Part shown: piece after piece, positions 18,072 to 26,567 of the stretch
Numbering within the stretch: the stretch's first letter is position 1
Layout of the letters: each line of letters opens with the position of its first letter
From: Pseudomonas spelaei
Lineage (GTDB): Bacteria > Pseudomonadota > Gammaproteobacteria > Pseudomonadales > Pseudomonadaceae
DNA: 64,000 bases
Assembly: GCF_009724245.1 (NCBI RefSeq)
Contig: NZ_WNNK01000020.1
Span: 62,001-126,000, forward strand
Reading direction: 5' to 3'
Position numbers and translations under genes: made by a program
Notes under the pieces: model-generated
The model's input: only the letters and a program-made list of their open reading frames with translations
Told to the model about the DNA's origin: nothing
The model's database searches: none

Positions 18072-19514
18072 TTAGTGCAAGGCGGCCTCTGCGGCCTGGA
18101 TCGCCGCAAACTCTTCTTCCGGCGTGCCTGCTACCAAGTGATGCCGACTGTAGAAAGCAAAGTAAGCAATTAATACTCCATAGATGATCGCAGCGCCAAT
18201 CACCACCCGCGGATCTACCAGGAAGCCCGCCACCACGGCGATGCACGCCAGCACCAGCGCCACGCCGGAGGTGAAGATGCCGCCCGGAGTGCGGTACGGA
18301 CGGTCCATTTTGGGGCGGCGGATGCGCAGGGTGATGTGCGCGGCCATCATCAGCACGTAGGAAATCGTCGCGCCGAACACGGCCACCAGAATCAGCAAGT
18401 CGCCCTGCCCGGTCAGCGACAGACCAAAGCCGATGATTCCGGGGATGACCAGGGCCAATACCGGCGCTTTGCTCTTGTTGGTCTGGGACAGTTTGCGTGG
18501 CAGGTAGCCGGCGCGGGACAAGGCGAAGATCTGCCGGGAATAGGCGTAGATGATCGAGAAAAAGCTCGCAATCAGACCCGCCAGGCCCACCAGGTTCACG
18601 AAGTGCCCCATCCAGGTTGAGCCACCGTAGGCCTTGGACAAGGCTTCCACCAGCGGATTGCCCGAAGCCATCAGCGCATGGGCGCCAGCGCCGCCGGGGG
18701 CGATCACCAGGATCAACAGGGCAAAACTGGTGAGCACCACAATGGCGCCGATCAGGCCGCGGGGCAGGTCGCGTTTCGGGTTCTTGGTTTCTTCGGCCGC
18801 CAGCGGCACACCTTCGACGGCGAGGAAGAACCAGATCGCATAGGGAATCGCCGCCCACACGCCGACATAACCAAACGGCAGGAAGGTGCTGGCACCCTTG
18901 GCCTCGGTCACCGGGATATCCAGCAGGTTGGCGACGTTGAAGTGCGGCACCATCGCCACCAGGAACACGCCCAGGGCAATCGCGGCGACGGCGGTGATGA
19001 CGAACATCAGTTTCAACGCTTCACCGACCCCGAAGATGTGGATGCCGATAAAGATGATGTAGAACGCCAGGTAGATCATCCAGCCGCCGATGCCGAACAG
19101 TGACTCGCAATAGGCGCCGATAAACACTGCAATGGCGGCGGGCGCGATGGCGTATTCAATCAGGATCGCGGTGCCGGTGAGGAACCCACCCCAGGGCCCG
19201 AATGCACTGCGGGCAAAGCCGTAGCCGCCGCCCGCTGTAGGAATCATGGAAGACAGTTCGGCCAGGGAGAAACACATGCACAGGTACATGGTGGCCATCA
19301 GCAATGTGGCGAGGAACATGCCGCCCCAGCCGCCTTGGGCCAGGCCGAAGTTCCAGCCGGCGTAGTCGCCGGAGATCACATAGGCAACGCCAAGGCCAAC
19401 TAAAAGCACCCAGCCGGCGGCACCTTTTTTCAGTTCGCGTTGCTGGAAGTATTCGGTGCCGACCTTTTCGAAGTCGACGGAAGATCCGGACGCACCGGTA
19501 GGTTCGCTAGGCAT
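18072..19514 (-). CDS. eat: Ethanolamine permease, APC superfamily
   Basis: The 480-residue protein has about 12 membrane segments and the amino acid-polyamine-organocation pattern (GWVLLVGLGVAYVISGDYAGWNFG near the N terminus, then ARSAFGPWGGFLTG and GVPLAAEETKNPKRDLPRG). It imports ethanolamine for EutBC. It lies between exaC and eutB, matching the PAO1 order (PA4023, as remembered). A 166-bp gap to exaC contains partial REP sequences. Confidence 0.92.
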   Translation of the reverse strand: MPSEPTGASGSSVDFEKVGTEYFQQRELKKGAAGWVLLVGLGVAYVISGDYAGWNFGLAQGGWGGMFLATLLMATMYLCMCFSLAELSSMIPTAGGGYGFARSAFGPWGGFLTGTAILIEYAIAPAAIAVFIGAYCESLFGIGGWMIYLAFYIIFIGIHIFGVGEALKLMFVITAVAAIALGVFLVAMVPHFNVANLLDIPVTEAKGASTFLPFGYVGVWAAIPYAIWFFLAVEGVPLAAEETKNPKRDLPRGLIGAIVVLTSFALLILVIAPGGAGAHALMASGNPLVEALSKAYGGSTWMGHFVNLVGLAGLIASFFSIIYAYSRQIFALSRAGYLPRKLSQTNKSKAPVLALVIPGIIGFGLSLTGQGDLLILVAVFGATISYVLMMAAHITLRIRRPKMDRPYRTPGGIFTSGVALVLACIAVVAGFLVDPRVVIGAAIIYGVLIAYFAFYSRHHLVAGTPEEEFAAIQAAEAALH

Positions 19515-19610
19515 GAGGAAGTACCTTTCGTTCTTATTGTTTTTGCCCGACTTACTTGAGCCGGATGAGATGTTGAGTACTTGTGAAGATCACATGTGGG
19601 GGCTGGCTTG

Positions 19611-19665
19611 TGTGGGAGCGGGCTTGCTCCCACAGGTTTAATTGCATTTCAAATGTGGGAGCAGG
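19611..19665. repeat. Degenerate REP cluster
   Basis: TGTGGGAGCGGGCTTGCTCCCACA at 19611-19634 is a self-complementary short form, followed by a lone TGTGGGAGC half-site near 19654. It lies inside the eut operon, between exaC and the permease gene, where such hairpins can set differential mRNA stability. Confidence 0.75.
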
Positions 19666-19680
19666 TTGTCTGCTAATTAC

Positions 19681-21201
19681 TTAGAAGAAACCCAGCGGAT
19701 TAATGTCGTAGCTCACCAGCAAGTTCTTGGTCTGCTGATAGTGATCCAACATCATCTTGTGGGTTTCACGGCCAACGCCCGACTTCTTGTAACCGCCAAA
19801 CGCAGCGTGCGCCGGGTACAGGTGATAGCAGTTGGTCCAGACACGCCCGGCCTTGATTGCCCGGCCCATGCGGTACGCACGGTTAATGTCACGAGTCCAC
19901 AAACCGGCACCCAAACCAAACTCGGTGTCGTTGGCAATCGCCAGGGCTTCGGCTTCATCCTTGAAGGTGGTGATGCTCACCACCGGGCCAAAGATTTCCT
20001 CCTGGAACACCCGCATCTTGTTGGTGCCCTTGAGCAGGGTCGGCTGGATGTAATAGCCGGTGGCCAGATCGCCAGTCAGCTTCTCGACCTTGCCGCCGGT
20101 CAGCAGTTCGGCGCCTTCGCCCTTGGCGATTTCCAGGTAGGACAGGATCTTGTCGAATTGTTGCTCGGACGCCTGGGCGCCGACCATGGTGTCGGTGTCC
20201 AGCGGGTCGCCGCGCTTGATCGACTCGACCTTCTTCATCACCACTTTCATGAAGTCGTCGTAGATCGACTCTTCCACCAGCGCGCGGGATGGGCAGGTGC
20301 ACACTTCGCCCTGGTTGAAGAACGCCAGCACCAGGCCTTCGGCGGCTTTCTCAATGAATTGCGGCTCGGCTTTCATGATGTCGGCGAAGAAGATGTTCGG
20401 CGACTTGCCGCCCAGCTCAACGGTGGACGGAATAATGTTTTCGGCGGCCGCGTGCATGATGTGCGAGCCCACAGGCGTGGAACCGGTGAAGGCAATCTTG
20501 GCGATGCGTTTGCTGGTGGCCAGGGCTTCGCCGGCTTCTTTGCCGAAACCGTGGACCACGTTCAACACGCCCGGCGGCAGCAGGTCGCCGATCAGCTCCA
20601 TCAGCACGTTGATGCCCAGCGGGGTTTGTTCCGCAGGCTTGAGTACCACGCAGTTACCGGCCGCCAGGGCTGGAGCGAGTTTCCAGGCGGCCATCAGCAG
20701 CGGGAAGTTCCACGGGATGATCTGGCCGACCACGCCCAATGGCTCATGGAAGTGATAGGCGGCAGTGAGTTCATTGATCTCGGCGCTGCTGCCTTCCTGG
20801 GCGCGGATGCAGCCGGCGAAGTAGCGGAAGTGGTCCGCGGCGAGGGGGATGTCGGCGTTAAGGGTTTCACGCACGGCCTTGCCGTTGTCCCAGGTTTCGG
20901 TGATAGCCAGCAGTTCCAGGTTCTGTTCGATGCGGTCGGCGATTTTCAGCAGCACCAGCGAGCGGTCCTGGGCCGAGGTCTTGCCCCAGGCGTCAGCGGC
21001 GGCGTGGGCGGCGTCCAGCGCCTTGTCGATGTCTTTGGCGGTGGAGCGCGGGAAGTCGGCGATCGGCTTGCCATTAACTGGCGAAGTGTTGGTGAAGTAG
21101 TTGCCGTCCACCGGCGCGACGAATTCGCCGCCAATGTAGTTGCCGTACTTGGCTTTGAACGAAACGATAGCGCCTTCAGTACCGGGGTGTGCGTAACGCA
21201 T
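19681..21201 (-). CDS. exaC: NAD+-dependent acetaldehyde dehydrogenase
   Basis: The 506-residue start at [15 protein letters not shown] has AGGAG upstream; the open frame beyond it is not conserved. This is an ALDH-superfamily enzyme: the glutamate in VELGGKSPN and the nucleophilic Cys in [11 protein letters not shown] are present. It would oxidise acetaldehyde from EutBC to acetate. ExaC of P. aeruginosa serves ethanol, ethanolamine and butanediol pathways. It is the first gene of the sigma-54-driven operon. Confidence 0.95.
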   Translation of the reverse strand: MRYAHPGTEGAIVSFKAKYGNYIGGEFVAPVDGNYFTNTSPVNGKPIADFPRSTAKDIDKALDAAHAAADAWGKTSAQDRSLVLLKIADRIEQNLELLAITETWDNGKAVRETLNADIPLAADHFRYFAGCIRAQEGSSAEINELTAAYHFHEPLGVVGQIIPWNFPLLMAAWKLAPALAAGNCVVLKPAEQTPLGINVLMELIGDLLPPGVLNVVHGFGKEAGEALATSKRIAKIAFTGSTPVGSHIMHAAAENIIPSTVELGGKSPNIFFADIMKAEPQFIEKAAEGLVLAFFNQGEVCTCPSRALVEESIYDDFMKVVMKKVESIKRGDPLDTDTMVGAQASEQQFDKILSYLEIAKGEGAELLTGGKVEKLTGDLATGYYIQPTLLKGTNKMRVFQEEIFGPVVSITTFKDEAEALAIANDTEFGLGAGLWTRDINRAYRMGRAIKAGRVWTNCYHLYPAHAAFGGYKKSGVGRETHKMMLDHYQQTKNLLVSYDINPLGFF

Positions 21202-21265
21202 GGTGGGTATCTCCTGGCTTTTTGTGTTTATTGGAGGACGCACTGTTGTGCTTGTTAAAGCGTAG

Positions 21266-21281
21266 AGCAAAGGTCGGGCCA
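21266..21281 (-). promoter_or_regulatory. Sigma-54 (-24/-12) promoter of the ethanolamine operon
   Basis: The minus strand reads TGGCCCGACCTTTGCT, matching TGGCAC-N5-TTGCW with the GG and GC exactly 12 bases apart. Transcription would start near 21255, about 55 bases before the exaC ATG. The divergent activator gene eatR belongs to the sigma-54 enhancer-binding family, which supports the call. Confidence 0.78.
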
Positions 21282-21341
21282 GTGCCGTGCAGGCCAGGTA
21301 AATCAAGGCGTTGTGGTGTGGGGCGAGGAGGCGCTGTGACA

Positions 21342-21379
21342 AGGCTGGTACAGCCTGGGTGACAGTTTGTGCCACAAAC
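21342..21379. promoter_or_regulatory. Palindromes likely to be activator binding sites
   Basis: Two perfect palindromes lie 60-100 bp upstream of the -24 element: AGGCTG-GTA-CAGCCT at 21342-21356 and GTTTGTG-C-CACAAAC at 21365-21379. Position and symmetry fit upstream activating sequences for EatR. Their sequences differ, so only one may be the true operator. Confidence 0.45.
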
Positions 21380-21491
21380 GATACAACCTGTGACCGGTGG
21401 GTCGAGTCGGGATTGCAATGGCGGGAAGGCTGGGGGATGCTGGGCGTCCCGGTTCGCGACGTGTATTACGCAGCAGGAGAACAATAAGAAC

Positions 21492-23402
21492 ATGCACAAC
21501 GATCATTTCAGTCGCCATGCCCAGCAAGTGCTGACCGTCACCCGCGGCCAGGACCCTGTACACGGCCCCGGCAGCGATCCATCCATTGCCCGCTCCTGGT
21601 TGCGTTGCCTGGAGGATTATCACCTCGACCCTGCCCTGACCATCGCCCCAACGGTGCTGGAACACGGCCGCCTGCTGGAAAGTCGCGAACGCCTGCAGCA
21701 AGTGCTGCGCATCGCCGGCAGTGAAATGAACAGCCTGCATCAACAGCTCTCCGGTGCTGGCCACGCGGTGTTGTTGACGGATGCGCGTGGGGTGATCCTC
21801 AACTGCGTCACCGCTCCCAGCGAACGCAAGATTTTCGAACGCGCGGGGCTGTGGCTCGGCGCCGACTGGAGCGAAGCCTGCGAAGGCACCAATGGCATTG
21901 GTACCTGTCTGGTGGAGCGCCAGTCGCTGACCATTCATCGCGATGAACACTTCCGTGGTCGGCACACCGGGCTGACCTGTTCCGCCAGCCCGGTATTCGA
22001 CCCTCATGGCGAACTGCTGGCGGTGCTCGATGTGTCATCGGCCCGGGAAGCGGTGTCGCGCCAGAGCCAGTTCCACACCATGGCGCTGGTCAATCTCTCG
22101 GCGAAGATGATCGAGAGTTGCTACTTCCTACGGCATTTCGAGAATCATTGGCTGCTGCGTTTTCATCTACAGGCCGAGTCGGTGGGGCTGTTCAGCGAAG
22201 GGCTGCTGGCGTTCGACGGCGAAGGGCGGATCTGCGCGGTCAACCAGAGCGCGCTGAACTTGCTGGGGCAAATACGTGGCGGCCTGTTGGGGCAGCCGGT
22301 GGAGGCGTTTTTCGACTGCTCGCTGGATGAACTGCTCGGTCGCGCCAGCGCCAATGCCAGCGCCAGTTGGCCGCTGCGCACCCGTGATGGGCGTGGGTTG
22401 TTCGCGGTGTTGCGCGGGCAGCCCCGCAGTGTACCGAGCCCGCGGGTCAAGGCGCTGCCAGGTATCGAGCGCCCGCGTTTGCCAGGCATTTGCCTGGGGG
22501 ACATGGCGTTGCAAGAGGATTTTCGCAAATCACTGCGGGTGTTCGAACGCGACGTACCCTTGCTGATCAACGGTGAAACCGGCTCCGGCAAGGAAGCCTT
22601 CGCCAAAGCGGTACACCACGCCAGTCTGCGGGCGGACAAGGCTTTCGTTGCCCTCAATTGCGCGGCCATCCCGGAAAGCCTGATCGAGAGTGAGTTGTTC
22701 GGCTATCGCGGCGGCAGTTTCACCGGCGCACGCAAGGAAGGCATGCGCGGCAAGCTGCAACAGGCCGACGGCGGTACCTTGTTCCTGGATGAGATTGGCG
22801 ACATGCCCCTGGCTTTGCAAACCCGTCTATTAAGGGTGCTAGAGGATCGCCTGGTGGTGCCCATCGGCGGCGAGCCACAGGCGGTGGACGTGCGCATCAT
22901 CAGCGCCACTCACCGCAATTTGCTGGAGCGCGTGCAGGACGGCAGCTTCCGCGAGGATTTGTATTACCGGCTCAATGGTCTGGAAGTCGCGTTGCCGCCG
23001 TTGCGTGAGCGTACTGACAAGTCGCAGTTGCTGGATTTTCTGCTGACGGAAGAGGCGGGGGAGCAATCGGTGTTACTGGATGCATCGGCGCGTCAGGCGC
23101 TGCTGGCATTTGCCTGGCCGGGGAATGTGCGGCAGTTGCGCACGGTGTTGCGAACGTTGGCGGCGTTATGTGAGGACGGGCGCATCGGGCTTGAGGACTT
23201 GCCTGTCATGATTCGCCAGACGCAATCGCAAGCGGTGACGCTGGATGTGCCGTCGGACTCGCCGCTGGACGATGCCGAGCGGTTGGCGTTGCTCAATGCC
23301 CTTGAGCAGCAGCGCTGGCACATGAGCCATACGGCGGAGCAGTTGGGTGTGAGCCGCAACACCTTATATAGAAAGCTGCGCAAACATGGGATTGCCCGAT
23401 AA
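21492..23402 (+). CDS. eatR: Sigma-54-dependent activator of ethanolamine catabolism (EatR/AcoR type)
   Basis: The 636-residue protein starts at MHNDHFSRHAQQ. It has an N-terminal GAF-type sensor (about 60-190), a central linker or PAS-like part (about 225-320), an AAA+ domain and a Fis-type helix-turn-helix at the end (MSHTAEQLGVSRNTLYRKL). Walker A is GETGSGKE at 361-368 and Walker B GGTLFLDE near 427-434. The loop that contacts sigma-54 reads GSFTGA (408-413) rather than GAFTGA. It is divergent from exaC-eat-eutBC, matching EatR (PA4021) of PAO1. Confidence 0.92.
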   Translation: MHNDHFSRHAQQVLTVTRGQDPVHGPGSDPSIARSWLRCLEDYHLDPALTIAPTVLEHGRLLESRERLQQVLRIAGSEMNSLHQQLSGAGHAVLLTDARGVILNCVTAPSERKIFERAGLWLGADWSEACEGTNGIGTCLVERQSLTIHRDEHFRGRHTGLTCSASPVFDPHGELLAVLDVSSAREAVSRQSQFHTMALVNLSAKMIESCYFLRHFENHWLLRFHLQAESVGLFSEGLLAFDGEGRICAVNQSALNLLGQIRGGLLGQPVEAFFDCSLDELLGRASANASASWPLRTRDGRGLFAVLRGQPRSVPSPRVKALPGIERPRLPGICLGDMALQEDFRKSLRVFERDVPLLINGETGSGKEAFAKAVHHASLRADKAFVALNCAAIPESLIESELFGYRGGSFTGARKEGMRGKLQQADGGTLFLDEIGDMPLALQTRLLRVLEDRLVVPIGGEPQAVDVRIISATHRNLLERVQDGSFREDLYYRLNGLEVALPPLRERTDKSQLLDFLLTEEAGEQSVLLDASARQALLAFAWPGNVRQLRTVLRTLAALCEDGRIGLEDLPVMIRQTQSQAVTLDVPSDSPLDDAERLALLNALEQQRWHMSHTAEQLGVSRNTLYRKLRKHGIAR

Positions 23403-23406
23403 CACG

Positions 23407-23432
23407 GTAGCCGCTGCCTCGGCAGCGGCTAC
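23407..23432 (+). repeat. Long perfect hairpin after eatR
   Basis: GTAGCCGCTGCC pairs with GGCAGCGGCTAC across a 2-base loop, five bases after the eatR stop. The same GTAGCCGCTGCC core recurs at 47527, so this is probably a second repetitive family. It may also act as a transcript end; the following T run (CCTTTTG) is weak. Confidence 0.55.
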
Positions 23433-23515
23433 AGGGACTCCTTTTGCCCTACAGCTAAAGAGTGCGATTTTTCCCACCCTACGCTAACCTGCCTCGATGT
23501 TTTACGAGGTCGACT

Positions 23516-24865
23516 ATGCACATTCATATTCTCGGTATTTGCGGCACCTTCATGGGGTCGATGGCGGTTCTGGCCAAAGAGCTGGGCCATCATGTCACTG
23601 GCTCCGATGCCAACGTTTATCCGCCCATGAGCACGCAACTGCAGGCCCAAGGCATTGAGTTGACCCAAGGTTACGACCCGGCGCAGTTTGACCCGGTCCC
23701 GGATCTGGTCGTCATTGGCAATGCCATGACCCGCGGCAACCCCGCTGTCGAGTACGTGCTGAACAAAGGCCTGCCTTATGTGTCCGGCCCGCAGTGGCTG
23801 GCGGACCATGTGCTGCAAGGCCGTTGGGTGCTGGCCGTCGCCGGCACCCATGGCAAGACCACCACCAGCAGCATGCTGGCCTGGGTTCTGGAGCACGCAG
23901 GCATGAGCCCGGGCTTCCTGATCGGCGGTGTGCCGCAGAACTTCTCGGTGTCTGCACGCCTGGGTGATACGCCATTCTTCGTCATCGAAGCCGATGAATA
24001 CGACAGTGCGTTCTTCGACAAGCGTTCCAAGTTCGTTCATTACCGCCCGCGCACGGCGATCCTGAATAACCTGGAATACGATCACGCCGACATCTTCCCC
24101 GATCTGCCGGCCATCGAACGGCAATTCCACCACTTGGTGCGTACCATCCCCAGCGAAGGGCTGGTGATTCACCCGACCACTGAGCCTGCGTTGCAGCGAG
24201 TGATTGAGATGGGCTGCTGGACCCCGGTGCAAACCACTGGTGCGGGCGGGCAGTGGCAGGTCAGGTTACTGAGTGAAGACGGCTCCCAATTTGAAGTGCT
24301 GTTCGAAGGTGTCGCCCAAGGCATCGTCGATTGGGGCATGACCGGCCAACATAACGTGGCCAATGCCTTGGTCACCCTGGCGGCCGCTCGGCACGTCGGC
24401 GTTGTGCCATCCATGGGCATCGCGGCGTTGAGCGCGTTCAAAAGCGTCAAGCGCCGTATGGAAAAGGTCGCCGAGGTGAATGGGATCACCATCTACGATG
24501 ACTTTGCCCACCACCCGACGGCCATTGCAACCACCCTCGACGGTCTGCGCAAGCGCGTCGGCGATGCCCAGGTGATTGCCATTGTCGAGCCGCGTTCCAA
24601 CTCCATGAAGCTCGGCGCGCACCGTGACGGTCTGCCGGAAAGCGTGAACGATGCCGACCAGGTGGTGTGGTATGCGCCGGCCAACCTCGGATGGGACCTG
24701 CCCGCCATCGCTGCGTTGTGTACGGTGCCCTCGATTGTCTGCGATTCACTGGAAGGCATCATTGAGCACGTGAAACACCAGGCCAGGCCCGGTACCCATG
24801 TGGTGATCATGAGCAACGGCGGCTTCGGCGGCCTGCACGGCAAACTCGCCGAGGCCCTGAAGTGA
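23516..24865 (+). CDS. mpl: UDP-MurNAc:L-Ala-D-Glu-meso-DAP ligase
   Basis: Mpl attaches the recycled tripeptide to UDP-MurNAc in peptidoglycan recycling. The 449-residue start [17 protein letters not shown] is typical of the family. The Mur-ligase ATP-binding motif [12 protein letters not shown] is present near residue 110, followed by [19 protein letters not shown]. Its GTGA stop overlaps the ubiX start. The mpl-ubiX pairing is conserved in Pseudomonas. Confidence 0.97.
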   Translation: MHIHILGICGTFMGSMAVLAKELGHHVTGSDANVYPPMSTQLQAQGIELTQGYDPAQFDPVPDLVVIGNAMTRGNPAVEYVLNKGLPYVSGPQWLADHVLQGRWVLAVAGTHGKTTTSSMLAWVLEHAGMSPGFLIGGVPQNFSVSARLGDTPFFVIEADEYDSAFFDKRSKFVHYRPRTAILNNLEYDHADIFPDLPAIERQFHHLVRTIPSEGLVIHPTTEPALQRVIEMGCWTPVQTTGAGGQWQVRLLSEDGSQFEVLFEGVAQGIVDWGMTGQHNVANALVTLAAARHVGVVPSMGIAALSAFKSVKRRMEKVAEVNGITIYDDFAHHPTAIATTLDGLRKRVGDAQVIAIVEPRSNSMKLGAHRDGLPESVNDADQVVWYAPANLGWDLPAIAALCTVPSIVCDSLEGIIEHVKHQARPGTHVVIMSNGGFGGLHGKLAEALK

Positions 24866-25491
24866 GCGGCCCGGAGCGTGTCACCCTGGCGATGACCGGC
24901 GCGTCCGGCGCGCCCTATGGTCTGCGGCTGCTGGATTGCCTGATACGGGAAGATCGCGAGGTGCACTTTCTGATCTCCAAGGCCGCGCAACTGGTGGTGG
25001 CCACCGAGACCGATGTCGCACTGCCTGCCAAAGTGCAGATGATGCAGGCCTTCCTCACCGAATACACCGGCGCGGCGGCGGGGCAGATCAAGGTCTATGG
25101 CAAGGAAGACTGGATGTCGCCGGTGGCCTCTGGCTCCGGTGCGCCGGCGGCGATGGTGGTAGTGCCGTGTTCCACCGGGACGTTGTCGGCCATTGCCACG
25201 GGCGCCTGCAATAACTTGATCGAACGGGCGGCGGATGTGACGTTGAAAGAGCGTCGGCAGTTGATTCTGGTGCCGCGCGAGGCGCCGTATTCGAGCATCC
25301 ACCTGGAACACATGCTCAAGCTGTCGAACATGGGCGTGACCATCTTGCCGGCGTCGCCGGGCTTTTATCACCAGCCGCAAACCATCGATGACCTGGTGGA
25401 TTTTGTGGTGGCGCGGATTCTCAACCTGCTGAATATTCCCCAAGACATGCTGCCGCGTTGGGGCGAACACCATTTGAGCAGCGATGAATAA
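24862..25491 (+). CDS. ubiX: Flavin prenyltransferase UbiX
   Basis: UbiX makes prenylated FMN, the cofactor of UbiD decarboxylase in ubiquinone synthesis. The 209-residue protein starts at GTG overlapping mpl. [17 protein letters not shown], the [20 protein letters not shown] segment and [16 protein letters not shown] are family hallmarks. It overlaps the next lipoprotein gene by 8 bases. Confidence 0.96.
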   Translation: MSGPERVTLAMTGASGAPYGLRLLDCLIREDREVHFLISKAAQLVVATETDVALPAKVQMMQAFLTEYTGAAAGQIKVYGKEDWMSPVASGSGAPAAMVVVPCSTGTLSAIATGACNNLIERAADVTLKERRQLILVPREAPYSSIHLEHMLKLSNMGVTILPASPGFYHQPQTIDDLVDFVVARILNLLNIPQDMLPRWGEHHLSSDE

Positions 25492-25768
25492 GGCACTCAT
25501 GGTAGTGCTGGCGCTGCAGTTGGGTGGTTGTGCCACGGCACGCACTCTGGACGCGGCGCAACCCGGCGCGCCGGTGGTGTATGCCGGGATGCGGCTGGAT
25601 TTGTATGCGATGCAGGGCGGGTGCTGCGCGATGGATCGGTTTGGTGCCGAGGCGCCGCGCTATCCGGGCGTTGACCTGCCAGCCAGCGCCTTGCTCGACA
25701 CGCTGCTGTTGCCGCTGTCGGTGTTGACGGTGTTGGGGGTTGGGTTTAACGCGACGGGTGGGTTGTAG
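25484..25768 (+). CDS. YceK/YidQ-family lipoprotein
   Basis: The 94-residue protein has a short signal peptide with the lipobox LQLGGC (Cys 16), so it is a lipoprotein; the residue after the Cys is Ala, consistent with outer-membrane sorting. The [30 protein letters not shown] pattern is typical of the YceK/YidQ (DUF1375) family. Function is unknown. Translation is probably coupled to ubiX through an 8-base overlap. Confidence 0.8.
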   Translation: MNKALMVVLALQLGGCATARTLDAAQPGAPVVYAGMRLDLYAMQGGCCAMDRFGAEAPRYPGVDLPASALLDTLLLPLSVLTVLGVGFNATGGL

Positions 25769-25798
25769 TCTGCAACATAGAGGGTGTTTGCGCCGACG

Positions 25799-25874
25799 TC
25801 ATCGCGGGCAAGCCCGGCTCCCACATTTTTAGGGGTGAATACATTCAAATGTGGGAGCTGGCTTGCCTGCGATG
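25799..25874. repeat. REPIN
   Basis: GCGGGCAAGCC...CTCCCACA and TGTGGGAGC...GGCTTGCCTGCGAT lie in inverted order around a short AT-rich spacer, between convergent genes. The orientation is the reverse of the REPIN at 15117. Confidence 0.88.
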
Positions 25875-25897
25875 AGGCCAGTCGACTCACTGCAAAA

Positions 25898-26539
25898 TCA
25901 CTTGCCGAGCTTGCGCAACTCATCCGACTCCACAATCCGAACACCATCCTGCTCTTCCAGCGCCAAACGCCACATGGCCCGCGCCAGTTCGCACACTTCG
26001 ATGCCACGGTATTTGCCGGGGATCAATCGGGATAACGGTCCGGCCAATTGCTCGGCCAGCCGTGGTTCCAGTCGTTCCCCCAGCAACAGAGAAGGCCTGA
26101 CGATAGTCAGTTGCGGCCAGTCCTGGGCCTTCAGCGCTTGTTCCATCTCCCCTTTGACCCGGTTGTAGAAAATCGAGGATTTGGGGTCGGCGCCAATCGC
26201 GCTGATCACGATCAGGTGCCGCGCGCCCATTTCCCGTGCGCGCTTGGCAAAGGCCACCACCATGTCTAGGTCCACCGCGCGAAAGGCCGCTTCGGAACCG
26301 GCTTGCTTGATGGTGGTGCCCAGGCAGCAGAAGGCGATATCCACCTGGCCGCTCAGTTGCGGCAGGAATACCGCCGGATCACCCACCGGGTTTTCCAGGT
26401 GTGGATGCTCGGCCAGAGGTTTACGGCTGGGCGCTAGCACACGGGTGACGGTGGGCTCGTTAAGCAGGCGGTCCAGCAAATGTTCCCCGGTCAAGCCAGA
26501 GGCTCCGGCAAGCAAGATATGCTGAGGCGTCAAGTACAT
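25898..26539 (-). CDS. NAD(P)-binding protein of the atypical SDR superfamily
   Basis: The 213-residue protein has an N-terminal Rossmann motif ([19 protein letters not shown]) and the pattern of HTATIP2/YwnB-like atypical short-chain dehydrogenases: [16 protein letters not shown], then [11 protein letters not shown], then [13 protein letters not shown] with the YxxxK-like Tyr and Lys. The substrate is unknown. It is convergent with the YceK lipoprotein gene and follows the MORN-repeat gene by 28 bp on the same strand, suggesting co-transcription. Confidence 0.82.
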   Translation of the reverse strand: MYLTPQHILLAGASGLTGEHLLDRLLNEPTVTRVLAPSRKPLAEHPHLENPVGDPAVFLPQLSGQVDIAFCCLGTTIKQAGSEAAFRAVDLDMVVAFAKRAREMGARHLIVISAIGADPKSSIFYNRVKGEMEQALKAQDWPQLTIVRPSLLLGERLEPRLAEQLAGPLSRLIPGKYRGIEVCELARAMWRLALEEQDGVRIVESDELRKLGK

Positions 26540-26567
26540 GATATTTCCCCCTTGATACTATTTCAGC

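Noticed and set aside
19642-21258. 538-codon frame opposite exaC
   Set aside because: Antisense to a complete aldehyde dehydrogenase gene and rich in His/Gln/Arg.
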